Shown here: positions 32,666 through 41,321 of the stretch, in pieces | Layout of the letters: each line of letters begins with the position of its first letter | Position numbering within the stretch: the stretch's first letter is position 1 | Assembly (NCBI RefSeq): GCF_001044235.1 | Contig: NZ_JYNL01000069.1 | Location: 541,643-605,642, forward strand | Direction: 5' to 3' | DNA length: 64,000 nucleotides | From: Mycolicibacterium chlorophenolicum | GTDB lineage: Bacteria > Actinomycetota > Actinomycetes > Mycobacteriales > Mycobacteriaceae | Program-made: the position numbers and the translations under genes | Notes under the pieces: generated by a model | Seen by the model: the letters and a program-made list of their open reading frames with translations, nothing else | Database searches by the model: none | Told to the model about the DNA's origin: nothing

Positions 32666-33112
32666 ATGAGCGATCTCCCCGAATGGGCGCGTCGGCTGGA
32701 GCTTTCCCCGCACCCCGAGGGGGGCTGGTACACCGAGACGTGGCGCAGCGACCTGACGGTGCCGGAGTCCGCTCTGCCGCCGGATTACTCGGGCAGCCGC
32801 GACGCCGGCACGGCGATCCTCTTCCTGCTCATGCCCGGTCAGCAGTCGGCGTGGCACACCGTGCGCAGCGCCGAGCTCTGGCTGTACCACTCGGGCGGCC
32901 CGCTGCTGCTCGAGGTCGGCGCCGAGCAGGACACCGCGACCACTCATCTGCTGGGCGCCGACATCATGGCCGGAGAGACCCCGCAGTACGTGGTGCCACC
33001 CGGTCACTGGCAGCGCGCCCGTCCGCGTGACGACCAACCCTGTCTCGTGAGCTGCGTCGTCGTCCCGGGCTTCGACTTCGCCGACTTCGCGCTCGGCGCG
33101 CCTACCGACTGA
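32666..33112 (+). CDS. Cupin-fold protein of the DUF985 family
   Basis: A 148-aa protein with LSPHPEGGWYTETWRS near the start, FLLMPGQQSAWHTVRSAELWLYHSGGPL and a late QYVVPPGHWQRARP segment. These are typical DUF985/RmlC-like cupin signatures. Metal-binding or epimerase-like roles are suggested for the fold, but none is established for this branch. It has a leaderless start at ATG 32666. It overlaps the end of the convergent BKACE gene by 11 bp. Confidence 0.85.
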   Translation: MSDLPEWARRLELSPHPEGGWYTETWRSDLTVPESALPPDYSGSRDAGTAILFLLMPGQQSAWHTVRSAELWLYHSGGPLLLEVGAEQDTATTHLLGADIMAGETPQYVVPPGHWQRARPRDDQPCLVSCVVVPGFDFADFALGAPTD

Positions 33113-33827
33113 GCAGCTCGACCGCGGCCGACACCAGGGCCGCATTACCGTCGGCGCGGGAACCGTCGGGCAGCGTCAGCGTGTCCTCCATCCCGATCCG
33201 CGCCTGCAGCCCCCGAACGCCCGCATGCCGGAGCAGCGGCCAGCAGCTGTCGTCGAGCCCGTGCAGCAGGACCGGCGCCGGCGAGTCGGCCTCGGACGCC
33301 AGCGCGAGCACCTCGTCGGCGGTGGTCACGTCACCGTCGGCGCCGAGTTCGACCATCACGCGCAGGCAGTGCGCCGCCACCCCGGATGCGGCCCACGACT
33401 GGGCGGCCTCGGCATGGAAGATGCCGGCCTCCACGCCGATGCCGCGGCTGAGCAGCAGCTCGGCCAGCTCCGGCGAGCCGGGTTCGTGCCAGTTCACCGA
33501 CGCGAAGTCGGGCAGCACGGACCAGCCGTCGATCGCGCGCAGTCGCTGCGTCGCATCGGGAAGCGCCCAGTAGCCGGTGGTGACCCCGAGCGGTAACCCC
33601 GGCACCGCGTCCCGTACCGCGGCCACCGCGGCCCCGACGTCGGGCGCCAGCAGTGAATCGACGCCGTCGGCGTTCTTCGGATGCAGGTGCACCGCCCTGG
33701 CGCCGGCGGCGTGCGCCGCGACCGCATCCGCAGCCAGCTGATCAGGGGTCACGGGCAGCGCGGGGTGCTCGTCGGGCGTGCGCGCCCCGTTGATACAGGC
33801 CTTGAGATAGATCATCGAGCCGGGCAT
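33102..33827 (-). CDS. BKACE-family beta-keto acid cleavage enzyme-like protein
   Basis: A 241-aa TIM-barrel protein of the 3-keto-5-aminohexanoate cleavage (BKACE) family. IYLKACINGART near the N-terminus, AVHLHPKN with metal-binding His-x-His, and a terminal GLQARIGMEDTLTLPDG are characteristic. The family condenses beta-keto acids with acetyl-CoA or related thioesters using Zn2+. At 241 aa it is shorter than the usual about 270-300 aa. Starts at ATG 33836, 33827 and 33815 are possible; 33827 has the best spaced GAGG. Confidence 0.78.
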   Translation of the reverse strand: MPGSMIYLKACINGARTPDEHPALPVTPDQLAADAVAAHAAGARAVHLHPKNADGVDSLLAPDVGAAVAAVRDAVPGLPLGVTTGYWALPDATQRLRAIDGWSVLPDFASVNWHEPGSPELAELLLSRGIGVEAGIFHAEAAQSWAASGVAAHCLRVMVELGADGDVTTADEVLALASEADSPAPVLLHGLDDSCWPLLRHAGVRGLQARIGMEDTLTLPDGSRADGNAALVSAAVELLSR

Positions 33828-33990
33828 ACCGACCATCCTCGCCCGAACTCGCTCCGATGGCCGATCGAATTCCTCCGCACGCCGCCTGCCGTCGCGCGGC
33901 GAGGAAAGGTATGGTCGGCGAAGCCAGTTCTCGTGGCCGGGCGGGTCAGCAGCGTACCCGCGCCGTGCGCCGCAGGTGAATACCCGAAGG

Positions 33991-34014
33991 CCGGCCTGCT
34001 CGTCAGCAGGTCGG
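33991..34014 (+). promoter_or_regulatory. Stable hairpin in the 5' leader of the mycolic acid methyltransferase gene
   Basis: CCGGCCTGCT (33991-34000) pairs with AGCAGGTCGG (34005-34014) over 10 bp with one G-T pair and a CGTC tetraloop. It ends 25 nt before ATG 34040, so the ribosome site stays free. The 33828-34039 gap otherwise shows a weak TATGGT hexamer near 33909. Confidence 0.4.
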
Positions 34015-34039
34015 AGATGACCGCAGAAGGATGGGGCGA

Positions 34040-34987
34040 ATGTCGAACACGGAAACCGAGCAGCCGAAGGGGACGGCCCAGTCGAAGTGGCTGTCGAAGT
34101 CCGCATCGGACACGCGCGGATCCGACAAGCAGGAGGTGCAGTTCCACTACGACATCTCCAACGATTTCTTCAAGCTGTGGCAGGACCCGAACCAGGTCTA
34201 CAGCTGCGCCTACTTCGAGAAGGACGATTACACCCTCGAGCAGGCCCAGATGGCGAAGATCGACCTGTCGCTGGGCAAGCTCGGGCTCAAGCCCGGCATG
34301 ACGCTGCTCGACATCGGCTGCGGCTGGGGCGCGACCATCATGCGGGCCGTGGAGAAGTACGACGTGAACGTCATCGGCCTGACGCTGTCGGAGAATCAGA
34401 AGGAGCACATCGAGAACCACTGGTTCGCCAACTCCACCAGCAAGCGGTCCATGGAGGTCCGGCTGCAGCCGTGGGAGGAGTTCGAGGGTCAGGTCGACCG
34501 GATCGTGTCAATCGGCGCGTTCGAGCACTTCGGTTTCAACAAGTACGACGACTACTTCAAGAAGACGTACAGCTGGATGCCCGAGGACGGCGTGATGATG
34601 CTGCACACGATCATCATTCCCGAGGATGAAGAGATCAAGGCCAAGGGACTGCCCCTGACCATGTCGAATGTGCGCTTCATCAAGTTCATCATGGATTACA
34701 TCTATCCCGGTGGCCGTTTGCCGCTGGCGTCGATGGTGCGCGATCACGCGGTGAAGGCCGGCTACACGATCACCCGCGAGCAGCACCTGCAGCCGCACTA
34801 CGTCAAGACCCTCGACACGTGGGCGTCGAACCTCGAGAACAAGAAGGACGAGGCCATCGAGATCACGTCCGAGGAGATCTACGAGCGCTTCCTCAAGTAT
34901 TTGCAGGGCTGCGCCAACCTGTTCCGCGACGGCTACACCGACGTCGCGCAGTTCACGTGTGAGAAGCAGGCATTGACGTCGGTGTAG
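34040..34987 (+). CDS. Mycolic acid methyltransferase / cyclopropane synthase (MmaA/CmaA family)
   Basis: A 315-aa SAM-dependent enzyme that would act on the meromycolate chain. The SAM site LLDIGCGWGATIMRAVEKYDVNVIGLTLS lies at about 89-117. The substrate-side Cys is in YSCAYFE. The bicarbonate/active-site block SIGAFEHFGFNKY (157-169) and His189 in MLHTI are intact. The C-terminal LQPHYVKTLDTWASNLENKKDEAIEITSEEIYERFLKYLQGC resembles MmaA3/MmaA4 of M. tuberculosis. The exact modification (cis/trans cyclopropane, hydroxyl or methoxy) cannot be told. A second family member follows 29 bp later. Confidence 0.93.
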   Translation: MSNTETEQPKGTAQSKWLSKSASDTRGSDKQEVQFHYDISNDFFKLWQDPNQVYSCAYFEKDDYTLEQAQMAKIDLSLGKLGLKPGMTLLDIGCGWGATIMRAVEKYDVNVIGLTLSENQKEHIENHWFANSTSKRSMEVRLQPWEEFEGQVDRIVSIGAFEHFGFNKYDDYFKKTYSWMPEDGVMMLHTIIIPEDEEIKAKGLPLTMSNVRFIKFIMDYIYPGGRLPLASMVRDHAVKAGYTITREQHLQPHYVKTLDTWASNLENKKDEAIEITSEEIYERFLKYLQGCANLFRDGYTDVAQFTCEKQALTSV

Positions 34988-35016
34988 TAATTTGGGCACG
35001 TTCGTGACGGAGTGGG

Positions 35017-35931
35017 ATGGAGGTCGGTCGGGGAATGGCTGAGAGTGCGGTGGGTCCGCCCGGGACGGGCAAGGACATGACGCCCCACTTCGAGGAGGTG
35101 CAGGCGCACTACGACCTCTCCGACGACTTCTTCGGTTTGTTCCAGGACCCGTCGCGGACGTACAGCTGTGCCTACTACGAGCGCGACGACATGTCGCTCG
35201 AAGAGGCGCAGATGGCCAAGATCGATCTGGCGCTGGGCAAGCTGAACCTCGAGCCGGGGATGACGCTGCTCGACATCGGATGCGGCTGGGGGTCGGTGCT
35301 CAAGCGCGCGATCGAGCGCTACGACGTCAACGTCGTCGGGCTGACCCTCAGTCGTAACCAGCGCAAGTTCGCTCAGGAACTGCTCGACGGCATGGACACC
35401 GAGCGCTCGCGCCGGATCCTGTTGCGCGGCTGGGAGCAGTTCGACGAGCCGGTCGACCGCATCATCAGCATCGAGGCGATCGAGGCGTTCCCGCAGGAGC
35501 GCTACGAGCCGTTCTTCAAGATGTGCAGCAGCGTGCTGCCCGACGGTGGACGGATGTTGCTGCAGGCGATCCTCGGCCACCCGTTGAAGAAGTGGCCCGA
35601 GATGGGGATCCCGATCACGATGACCGACCTGAAGTTCATGCGGTTCATCGCCAAGGAGATCTTCCCGGGCGGATCGGTGCCCGGCGAGGAGAACATCGTC
35701 GAGTTGTCGGCGCAGGCGGGGTTCACGGTCGAGCAGACGCAGTTCCTGAACCACGACTACGTCCGCACCCTCGACACGTGGGCCGAGGCGCTCGAAGCCC
35801 ACCACGACGAGGCGGTGGCCGCCACGTCGGAAGAGGTGTACCAGCGGTACATGAAGTACCTGGTGGGCTGCAGTGACTTCTTCAACCGGGGCGTCAGCGA
35901 ACTCGGCCAGTTCACCCTCGTCAAGGCCTGA
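35017..35931 (+). CDS. UmaA-like mycolic acid methyltransferase with altered active site
   Basis: A 304-aa paralog of the preceding gene, with a complete SAM site (LLDIGCGWGSVLKRAIERYDVNVVGLTLS) and YSCAYYE. Its C-terminal half (RFMRFIAKEIFPGG, TSEEVYQRYMKYLVGCSDFFNRGVSELGQFTL) resembles UmaA of M. tuberculosis. The usual GAFEHF is SIEAIEAF (Glu156 kept, His replaced by Ala, as in UmaA). The family His in LLHTI is Gln183 here (LLQAI). Loss of this bicarbonate-site His suggests altered or lost cyclopropanation chemistry. ATG 35035 is an alternative start. Confidence 0.88.
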   Translation: MEVGRGMAESAVGPPGTGKDMTPHFEEVQAHYDLSDDFFGLFQDPSRTYSCAYYERDDMSLEEAQMAKIDLALGKLNLEPGMTLLDIGCGWGSVLKRAIERYDVNVVGLTLSRNQRKFAQELLDGMDTERSRRILLRGWEQFDEPVDRIISIEAIEAFPQERYEPFFKMCSSVLPDGGRMLLQAILGHPLKKWPEMGIPITMTDLKFMRFIAKEIFPGGSVPGEENIVELSAQAGFTVEQTQFLNHDYVRTLDTWAEALEAHHDEAVAATSEEVYQRYMKYLVGCSDFFNRGVSELGQFTLVKA

Positions 35932-35983
35932 CGCGTCAGATTTCGGTCAGAGTCATCGCCGGGCCGCCGGGTATTCGTCGGCC

Positions 35984-36196
35984 ATGAGCAAGGAATTCAC
36001 GAAGGGTGACAAGGTCACCTGGCAGAGCCACGGCAGCACTGCCGAGGGCACCGTCGAAGAGAAGATCACCTCCGACACCGAGGCCGCCGGCCGGACGGTG
36101 CGGGCGTCGAAGGACGAGCCGCAGTACCGGGTCGTCAGCGACAAGAGCGGCGGCGACGCGGTGCACAAGCCGGATGCGCTCGAGAAGAAGTCCTGA
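35984..36196 (+). CDS. DUF2945 (HVA1/TUDOR-like) small protein
   Basis: A 70-aa basic protein of the DUF2945 family (FTKGDKVTWQSHGSTAEGTVEEKI, then YRVVSDKSGGDAVHKPDAL). It is a small beta-barrel of unknown role often linked to stress. GGGTAT at 35969-35974 just upstream resembles a SigF -10, but no good -35 is seen, so stress control is only a suggestion. Confidence 0.85.
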   Translation: MSKEFTKGDKVTWQSHGSTAEGTVEEKITSDTEAAGRTVRASKDEPQYRVVSDKSGGDAVHKPDALEKKS

Positions 36197-36205
36197 CCCG
36201 TCGGC

Positions 36206-37102
36206 TCAGGCGGTGACGCCGAGGACGCGCAGCGCGTTCTGCTTGTAGATCAGCGGCAGCACGGCCGGGTCGACGTCGAGGGTGTCGAAGTCGCGGCGCC
36301 ACCGATCGATCTGGATGTAGGGGTAGTCCGTCCCGAACAACACCTTGGTGCGCAGTTGACGGGTCATCGCGTGGACCAGTTGCGGCGGGAAGTACTTGGG
36401 GCTCCACCCGGACAGGTCGATGTAGACGTTCGATTTGTGGCCGGCGATCGCGATCTGCGCGTCCACCCACGGTACGGCGGGGTGCGCCATCACGATCGTC
36501 AGCTCCGGGAAGTCGGCGGCGACGTCGTCGAGCAGCATCGGGTCGGAGTAGCGCAGCTTGATGCCGTGCCCGCCGGGCAGACCCGCGCCCATGCCCGTCT
36601 GACCGGTGTGGAACAGCGCCGGCACGCCCGCCTCGGCGATGGCGTGGTAGATCGGGTAGTACGACCGGTCATTGGGTTCGAAGGCCTGCATGCTCGGATG
36701 GAACTTGAAGCCCTTGACCCCGAAATCGCGGACGAGTTCGTGCACGCGGTGCACGGCGTGGCGGCCCTGCCACGGATCGACGCTGCCGAACGGGATCAGC
36801 ACGTCGTTGTTGCGTGCCGCGCCCGCGACCAGATCTTCGATCGAGTTGGGTGCGTGCCGCATACCGTGCCGGGCGTCGATGGTGAACACCACCGCGGCGG
36901 TGTTGTGCCGTCGGTAGAGGTCCGCGACGGCGTCCACGGCCGCGACGATTCCCGACGGCATCTTGAAGTACCGGGCGGTGGCCTCGACCAACACGTCGTC
37001 GTAGGCCCGGTGCCCGTGGCTGTCGATCTCCACATGGGTGTGGATGTCGACGGCCTCGATGCGGTCGAAATCGATTCCGTAGGTGTACTTTTCGCTGGAC
37101 AC
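36206..37102 (-). CDS. Amidohydrolase-2 family metal-dependent hydrolase/decarboxylase
   Basis: A 298-aa TIM-barrel protein. It shows DIHTHVEID at the N-terminus (metal His-x-His), KGFKFHPSMQAFEPND, FHTGQTG, MAHPAVPW and the terminal LFGTDYPYIQ with the conserved Asp. Relatives include ACMSD-type decarboxylases and lactone hydrolases. GTG 37102 lies 7 nt after TACGCT inside the palindrome at 37103-37168, which argues for its own leaderless promoter even though it is the last gene of the catabolic minus-strand array. Confidence 0.88.
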   Translation of the reverse strand: MSSEKYTYGIDFDRIEAVDIHTHVEIDSHGHRAYDDVLVEATARYFKMPSGIVAAVDAVADLYRRHNTAAVVFTIDARHGMRHAPNSIEDLVAGAARNNDVLIPFGSVDPWQGRHAVHRVHELVRDFGVKGFKFHPSMQAFEPNDRSYYPIYHAIAEAGVPALFHTGQTGMGAGLPGGHGIKLRYSDPMLLDDVAADFPELTIVMAHPAVPWVDAQIAIAGHKSNVYIDLSGWSPKYFPPQLVHAMTRQLRTKVLFGTDYPYIQIDRWRRDFDTLDVDPAVLPLIYKQNALRVLGVTA

Positions 37103-37168
37103 AGCGCCGAGCGTACGGTTTCTGACGGAATTCCGCCGAAATCCGTCAGAAACCGTGCATTCGGCGCT
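37103..37168. promoter_or_regulatory. Long nested palindrome filling the gap upstream of the amidohydrolase
   Basis: The inner 14-bp arms CGGTTTCTGACGGA (37116-37129) and its complement (37142-37155) enclose 12 nt. The outer 8-bp arms AGCGCCGA (37103-37110) and TCGGCGCT (37161-37168) extend the stem. The minus-strand -10 TACGCT (37110-37115) lies between inner and outer arms. It could be an operator, an aldehyde dehydrogenase terminator, or both. Confidence 0.65.
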
Positions 37169-37169
37169 C

Positions 37170-38594
37170 TCAGGCGGGGGCGTACCCCAGCGCGGCCTTG
37201 ATCTCGAGGTATTCGTCGAAGCCGAACTGGCCCCACTCGCGGCCGTTGCCGCTGCGCTTGTAGCCGCCGAACGGAGCGTTCATGTCGAACCCGTGGTTGA
37301 TCGCGACGGAGCCGGCGCGGATACGCCGCGCCACCGACCGTGCCTGGTCGAGATCGGCGCCCGAAACATAGCCTGCCAGACCGTAATCGGTGTCGTTGGC
37401 GATCTCGAGAGCCTGATCGAGGTCGTCGTAGCCGAGGATGCACAGCACGGGGCCGAAGATCTCCTCGCGCGCGATCGTCATGTCGTTGGTGACGTTGGCG
37501 AACACGGTCGGCTTGACGTAGTAGCCGGTCTCGATCCCGTCCGGGCGGCCGGGTCCGCCGACGACGAGCGTGGCCCCCTCGTCGATGCCCTTCTGCAGCA
37601 GCCCCTGGATCTTCTCGAACTGTGCCCGCGACGCGACCGGCCCGATGGCCTTCTTGTCGTTCGGATCGCCGACCTTGACGGCCGACGCGGTCTCCCGGGC
37701 GACCGCGATCGCCTCGTCCATCCTCGAGTTGGGCACCAGCATGCGCGACGGGGCGTTGCAGCTCTGCCCGCTGTTCGTCATCATCACCGATGTGCCGGCG
37801 GCGACACTCTTGGCGAAGTCGTCGTCGTCGAGCACGATGTTCGGGCTCTTGCCGCCGAGTTCCTGGGTGACCCGCTTGACCGTGGCCGCGGCGTTCTTGG
37901 CGACGTCGACACCCGCCCGGGTCGAACCGGTGAACGACACCATGTCGATGTCAGGGTGGCTGGACAGCGCCGCGCCGACACCCGGGCCGTCGCCGTAGAC
38001 GAGGTTGTAGACCCCGGCGGGAACGCCTGCGGCGTCGAGGATCTCGGTGAAGATCTGCGCCGAGTAGGGCGCGACCTCCGACGGTTTGAGCACCATCGTG
38101 CAGCCGGTGGCCAACGCCGGGAACACCTTGCACGCGATCTGGTTGATGGGCCAGTTCCACGGCGTGATCAGGCCGCACACACCGATCGGTTCCTTCACCA
38201 CCAGCGTGCTGCCGTGCTGCTCTTCGAACTCGAAGTTCTTCAGTGCGTCGATCGCGGTGGACAGATGCCCGAGCCCCAGGTTCACCTGAGGCCCCGCCGC
38301 CAGGGAGGTCGGCGCACCCATCTCCTCGTGGACGGCGTCGGCGAGGTCACCCGCGCGATTCTGGTACTCGGTCAGGATGGCCGACAGCACGTCGAGCCGT
38401 TGCTCGCGGGTGGTCTGCGACCACGTCGCGAACGCGCGGCGCGCCGCCTGGACCGCGACGTCGACGTCGGCCGAGGACCCCAGGGCGATCCGCCCGGAGA
38501 CCTCCTCGGTGGTCGGATCGTCGACGTCGAGGCTGTTGGGCCGGATGGGATCCACCCACTGCCCGTCGATGTAGAACTGGAGATATTCGCGCAT
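37170..38594 (-). CDS. NAD(P)-dependent aldehyde dehydrogenase
   Basis: A 474-aa ALDH-superfamily enzyme. It has LITPWNWPINQ (the PWN motif), VSFTGSTRAG for cofactor, catalytic Glu in TQELGGKSPNIVLDDDD, nucleophilic Cys in NSGQSCNAPSRM, and EEIFGPVL. It oxidises an aldehyde to an acid. Placed directly after the ThDP lyase gene, it may oxidise the aldehyde released by that enzyme. ATG 38594 has AGGGAG 10 nt upstream and is preferred over the GTG at 38603. Confidence 0.95.
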   Translation of the reverse strand: MREYLQFYIDGQWVDPIRPNSLDVDDPTTEEVSGRIALGSSADVDVAVQAARRAFATWSQTTREQRLDVLSAILTEYQNRAGDLADAVHEEMGAPTSLAAGPQVNLGLGHLSTAIDALKNFEFEEQHGSTLVVKEPIGVCGLITPWNWPINQIACKVFPALATGCTMVLKPSEVAPYSAQIFTEILDAAGVPAGVYNLVYGDGPGVGAALSSHPDIDMVSFTGSTRAGVDVAKNAAATVKRVTQELGGKSPNIVLDDDDFAKSVAAGTSVMMTNSGQSCNAPSRMLVPNSRMDEAIAVARETASAVKVGDPNDKKAIGPVASRAQFEKIQGLLQKGIDEGATLVVGGPGRPDGIETGYYVKPTVFANVTNDMTIAREEIFGPVLCILGYDDLDQALEIANDTDYGLAGYVSGADLDQARSVARRIRAGSVAINHGFDMNAPFGGYKRSGNGREWGQFGFDEYLEIKAALGYAPA

Positions 38595-38622
38595 GGTTTC
38601 CACTCTCCCTCAAGGGCCGTGT

Positions 38623-40335
38623 CTACTGGGTGCCTTCGGCGTACCAGGTCCGAAATCGGTCGTACTTGGGCATCTCCTCGGAGTTCGCCTTCGGGTCGAT
38701 GCACACGTGCACGACGCCGACCTTGCCGCTGGCGTAGGCGCGGGCGATCGCCGGTCCGATGTCGTCCTCCTTCTCGACGTACTCGCCGTGGCAGCCGAAG
38801 CCCTCCGCGACCTTGTCCATCCGGACGTCCTTGCTCCAGTGCACACCGGGTTGCGGTGACGGCTGCGCGAAGGTGCGTTTGTACACGCCGACCTCGAGCC
38901 CCCACTGGTGGTCGACGCCCACCACGCACACCAGCGGGAGATTCAGCCGGGCGGCGGTCTCCAGTTCGGCGATATGGAACAGGAACGCCGAATCGCTCGT
39001 CAGCAGCATGACCGGGCGTCTGCCTCCGTCGGCCACCGAGGCGCCGATGGCGTACGGCAGGCCGGTGCCGAGGTGACCGAAGTTCTGATTCCAGATCACG
39101 TCCCGCGGTTTGGCCTGCGAGTAGGTCCAGCCGAAGATGACGGTCGCCCCGCCGTCGCGGACCATGATGCCGTCGTCGGGAAACGCCTTCGTCGCTTCGA
39201 CGACGAACCGCGCGGGGTGCACCGGCGTCCGTCCGGTGGGCGCGCTCTCGGCGAGCTGGCCGAGCTCTTCGGCGTCGTCGCGGATCAACGTCTCGAGGGT
39301 GGCCGACGGGGTGCGCGGCGTGTCCTTGAGCGCGTCGACGAGTTGCGGCACGACTCCGCGCAGATCGCCGACCAGGGGGACGTCGAACTGGCGGTTGACC
39401 CCGATGGCGGCCGGGTCCTGTTCGACGTACACCCAGGTGCGGTGGGCGTCGTTGGCGGCCCAGTGCTGGGTCCGGCCGTAGTGCATGGGTTCGCCGAGTT
39501 CGGTGCCCAGCGCGACGCACAGGTCGGATTCCTCGACGGCCTGGTTGGCGGCCGGGGAGAACAGGTAGGGGAACGTGCGGTCCTCGAGTCCGGGGATGAA
39601 CGAGGTGCCGCCGGAGGTCTGGATGACCGGGCAGTTCATCAGGTCGGCGAGCTCTTTGACCTGCTGCTGGGTGCGTGAGGTGTGTACGCCGTGGCCCACC
39701 AGCAGGATCGGGCTGGTGGCCTCGCGGATCAGGGTGGCGGCCCGGGCCACCTCGCGTTCGCCCGCCCCCTGGTTGACGAGGCGATACCGATGCGGCGGCA
39801 ACGGGTCCGGCACGTCGAGCTCCTCGAGGATGACGTGCGACGGGTATTCGACGTAGCACGGGCCGGGCGTCCCGGACAGCGAGCGGCGGATGGCTTCGCG
39901 GATGATCTCGTCGGTCTGATCGGCGTACTCGATCGAGCTGCTGAACTTGACCGCCGGCGCGAAAAGCCGCTCCTGCTGCACGAATTGGATCCGGCCGCGG
40001 CGCACCCGGCGCTCGGTGATGCGGGCCCGCTGGCCGCCGAGGAAGATGACGGGCGAGTTCTCGACGAGTGCGCACATCATCGCTCCGGCGATGTTGGCGA
40101 CGCCGGGTCCGAGTGTGCCGATGCACAGTCCCGGCGCGCCGGTCATGCGCGACGCCGCCTCGGCCATGAAGCCGGCGGACAGTTCGTGGTGCGGCGCGAC
40201 GACCGACCAGCCGCGTGCGTCGGCCTCGGTGAACAGGTGCACGAAGTTGGGGTCGGGAATGCCGAACAGCGTGTTGACACCCTCGGCCTCGAACAGGTCG
40301 AGAATGCGTTTGTACACCGGTACGCCCATGGTCAT
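38623..40335 (-). CDS. Thiamine diphosphate-dependent lyase/synthase-like enzyme
   Basis: A 570-aa ThDP enzyme of the acetolactate synthase / 2-hydroxyacyl-CoA lyase / oxalyl-CoA decarboxylase superfamily. The catalytic Glu51 lies in HHELSAGFMAEA. The central domain covers about 190-330. The C-terminal ThDP domain has GHLGTGLPYAIGAS, while its metal motif is LTSDSAF rather than the usual GDG. Its context (acyl-CoA enzymes before, aldehyde dehydrogenase after) fits C-C cleavage of a 2-hydroxyacyl-CoA to an aldehyde. Synthesis of an acyloin is an alternative. ATG 40335 overlaps the upstream stop (ATGA). Confidence 0.88.
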   Translation of the reverse strand: MTMGVPVYKRILDLFEAEGVNTLFGIPDPNFVHLFTEADARGWSVVAPHHELSAGFMAEAASRMTGAPGLCIGTLGPGVANIAGAMMCALVENSPVIFLGGQRARITERRVRRGRIQFVQQERLFAPAVKFSSSIEYADQTDEIIREAIRRSLSGTPGPCYVEYPSHVILEELDVPDPLPPHRYRLVNQGAGEREVARAATLIREATSPILLVGHGVHTSRTQQQVKELADLMNCPVIQTSGGTSFIPGLEDRTFPYLFSPAANQAVEESDLCVALGTELGEPMHYGRTQHWAANDAHRTWVYVEQDPAAIGVNRQFDVPLVGDLRGVVPQLVDALKDTPRTPSATLETLIRDDAEELGQLAESAPTGRTPVHPARFVVEATKAFPDDGIMVRDGGATVIFGWTYSQAKPRDVIWNQNFGHLGTGLPYAIGASVADGGRRPVMLLTSDSAFLFHIAELETAARLNLPLVCVVGVDHQWGLEVGVYKRTFAQPSPQPGVHWSKDVRMDKVAEGFGCHGEYVEKEDDIGPAIARAYASGKVGVVHVCIDPKANSEEMPKYDRFRTWYAEGTQ

Positions 40336-41321
40336 GTCCCTTTCGAATATCTCTGTGCGATGCGACGTCGTTGTGCTGCAGTCGATCCGAACAGAGATCG
40401 GTTCAGTGCAGCGCGTTTGAGGTAGGTGTGGATGCCGGCCTCCCAGGTGTAGCCGATGCCGCCGTGCAGCTGCATGGCCGTGCCCGCGGCGTCGACGGCG
40501 GTCGAGCACGCGTGGGATTTCGCCATCGCGGCCGCGACACCGGCGTCGGCGCCGTCGGCGATCGCGGCCACCGCGTCGCCCACGAGTTGCCGCGACACCT
40601 CGATGCCGACGAGCATGTCGGCGCACGCGTGCTTGACCGCCTGGAACGAGCCGACGGGCCGGCCGAACTGGTGGCGCACCTTCACGAAATCGACGGTGCG
40701 CGAGAGCATCTGCTGGGCGATGCCGACGCTGTCACACGCGACCGCGACCGCGGCCCGGTCCTGGAGCGGGCCGGGGGATCCGGACAGGACGGCGTGGGGG
40801 CGGGCGGCATCGGCCGTGACGGTGGCCAGGCGTCGGGTCTCGTCGACGACGGGCTGCGCGGTGACGGCGACGTCCGCCGAGCCCACAACCGCGACGCCGC
40901 CGGTGACGGGGATCAGAATCCGTTCGGCACCAACGGCGTCGGGGACGAACTCGGCGCGGCCCGACACCGCGCCGTCGTCGAGGCGGAAGTCGCCGATGGC
41001 GACGGCGAACCGGCCCGGCCCGGTGGCGACCGTGCCGAGCAGATGGTCCCGGATGTCGGTCGGCGGGAGGGCTGTCAGCACACCGGCGGCGAGCACGGCA
41101 CCGCCGAGGAAGTCGGTGGCGGCGGCGGCCCGTCCGATCTGTTCGCAGACGATCGCGGTCTCGGCGAAGGTCGCACCGGCGCCACCGAGGTGCTCGGGCA
41201 CTTCCAGACCGGTCCAGCCGGCGTCGACGAGCGCAGGCCAGTCCGGCACCGCATCCCCGGCCAGCAGCTGACCGGCCACGGCGCGCAGCTCGTCGTGGTG
41301 TTCGGCGAAGGACGTCGTCAC
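40332..41321 (-). CDS. Acyl-CoA dehydrogenase, short subunit of pair A
   Basis: A 329-aa acyl-CoA dehydrogenase-like protein. FVKVRHQFGRPVGSFQAVKHACADML is the FAD/CoA segment, and LHGGIGYTWEAGIHTYLKRA carries the probable catalytic Glu. It lacks some N-terminal residues of homotetrameric ACADs. Next to the 384-aa subunit gene (4-bp overlap) it matches the alpha2-beta2 dehydrogenases known from actinobacterial steroid degradation (FadE26/27, FadE28/29 type). It would desaturate a bulky acyl-CoA. Confidence 0.88.
   Translation of the reverse strand: MTTSFAEHHDELRAVAGQLLAGDAVPDWPALVDAGWTGLEVPEHLGGAGATFAETAIVCEQIGRAAAATDFLGGAVLAAGVLTALPPTDIRDHLLGTVATGPGRFAVAIGDFRLDDGAVSGRAEFVPDAVGAERILIPVTGGVAVVGSADVAVTAQPVVDETRRLATVTADAARPHAVLSGSPGPLQDRAAVAVACDSVGIAQQMLSRTVDFVKVRHQFGRPVGSFQAVKHACADMLVGIEVSRQLVGDAVAAIADGADAGVAAAMAKSHACSTAVDAAGTAMQLHGGIGYTWEAGIHTYLKRAALNRSLFGSTAAQRRRIAQRYSKGT

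Noticed and set aside
37083..39011. A 642-codon plus-strand frame
   Set aside because: Shadow of the aldehyde dehydrogenase and ThDP lyase genes, which are complete on the minus strand.
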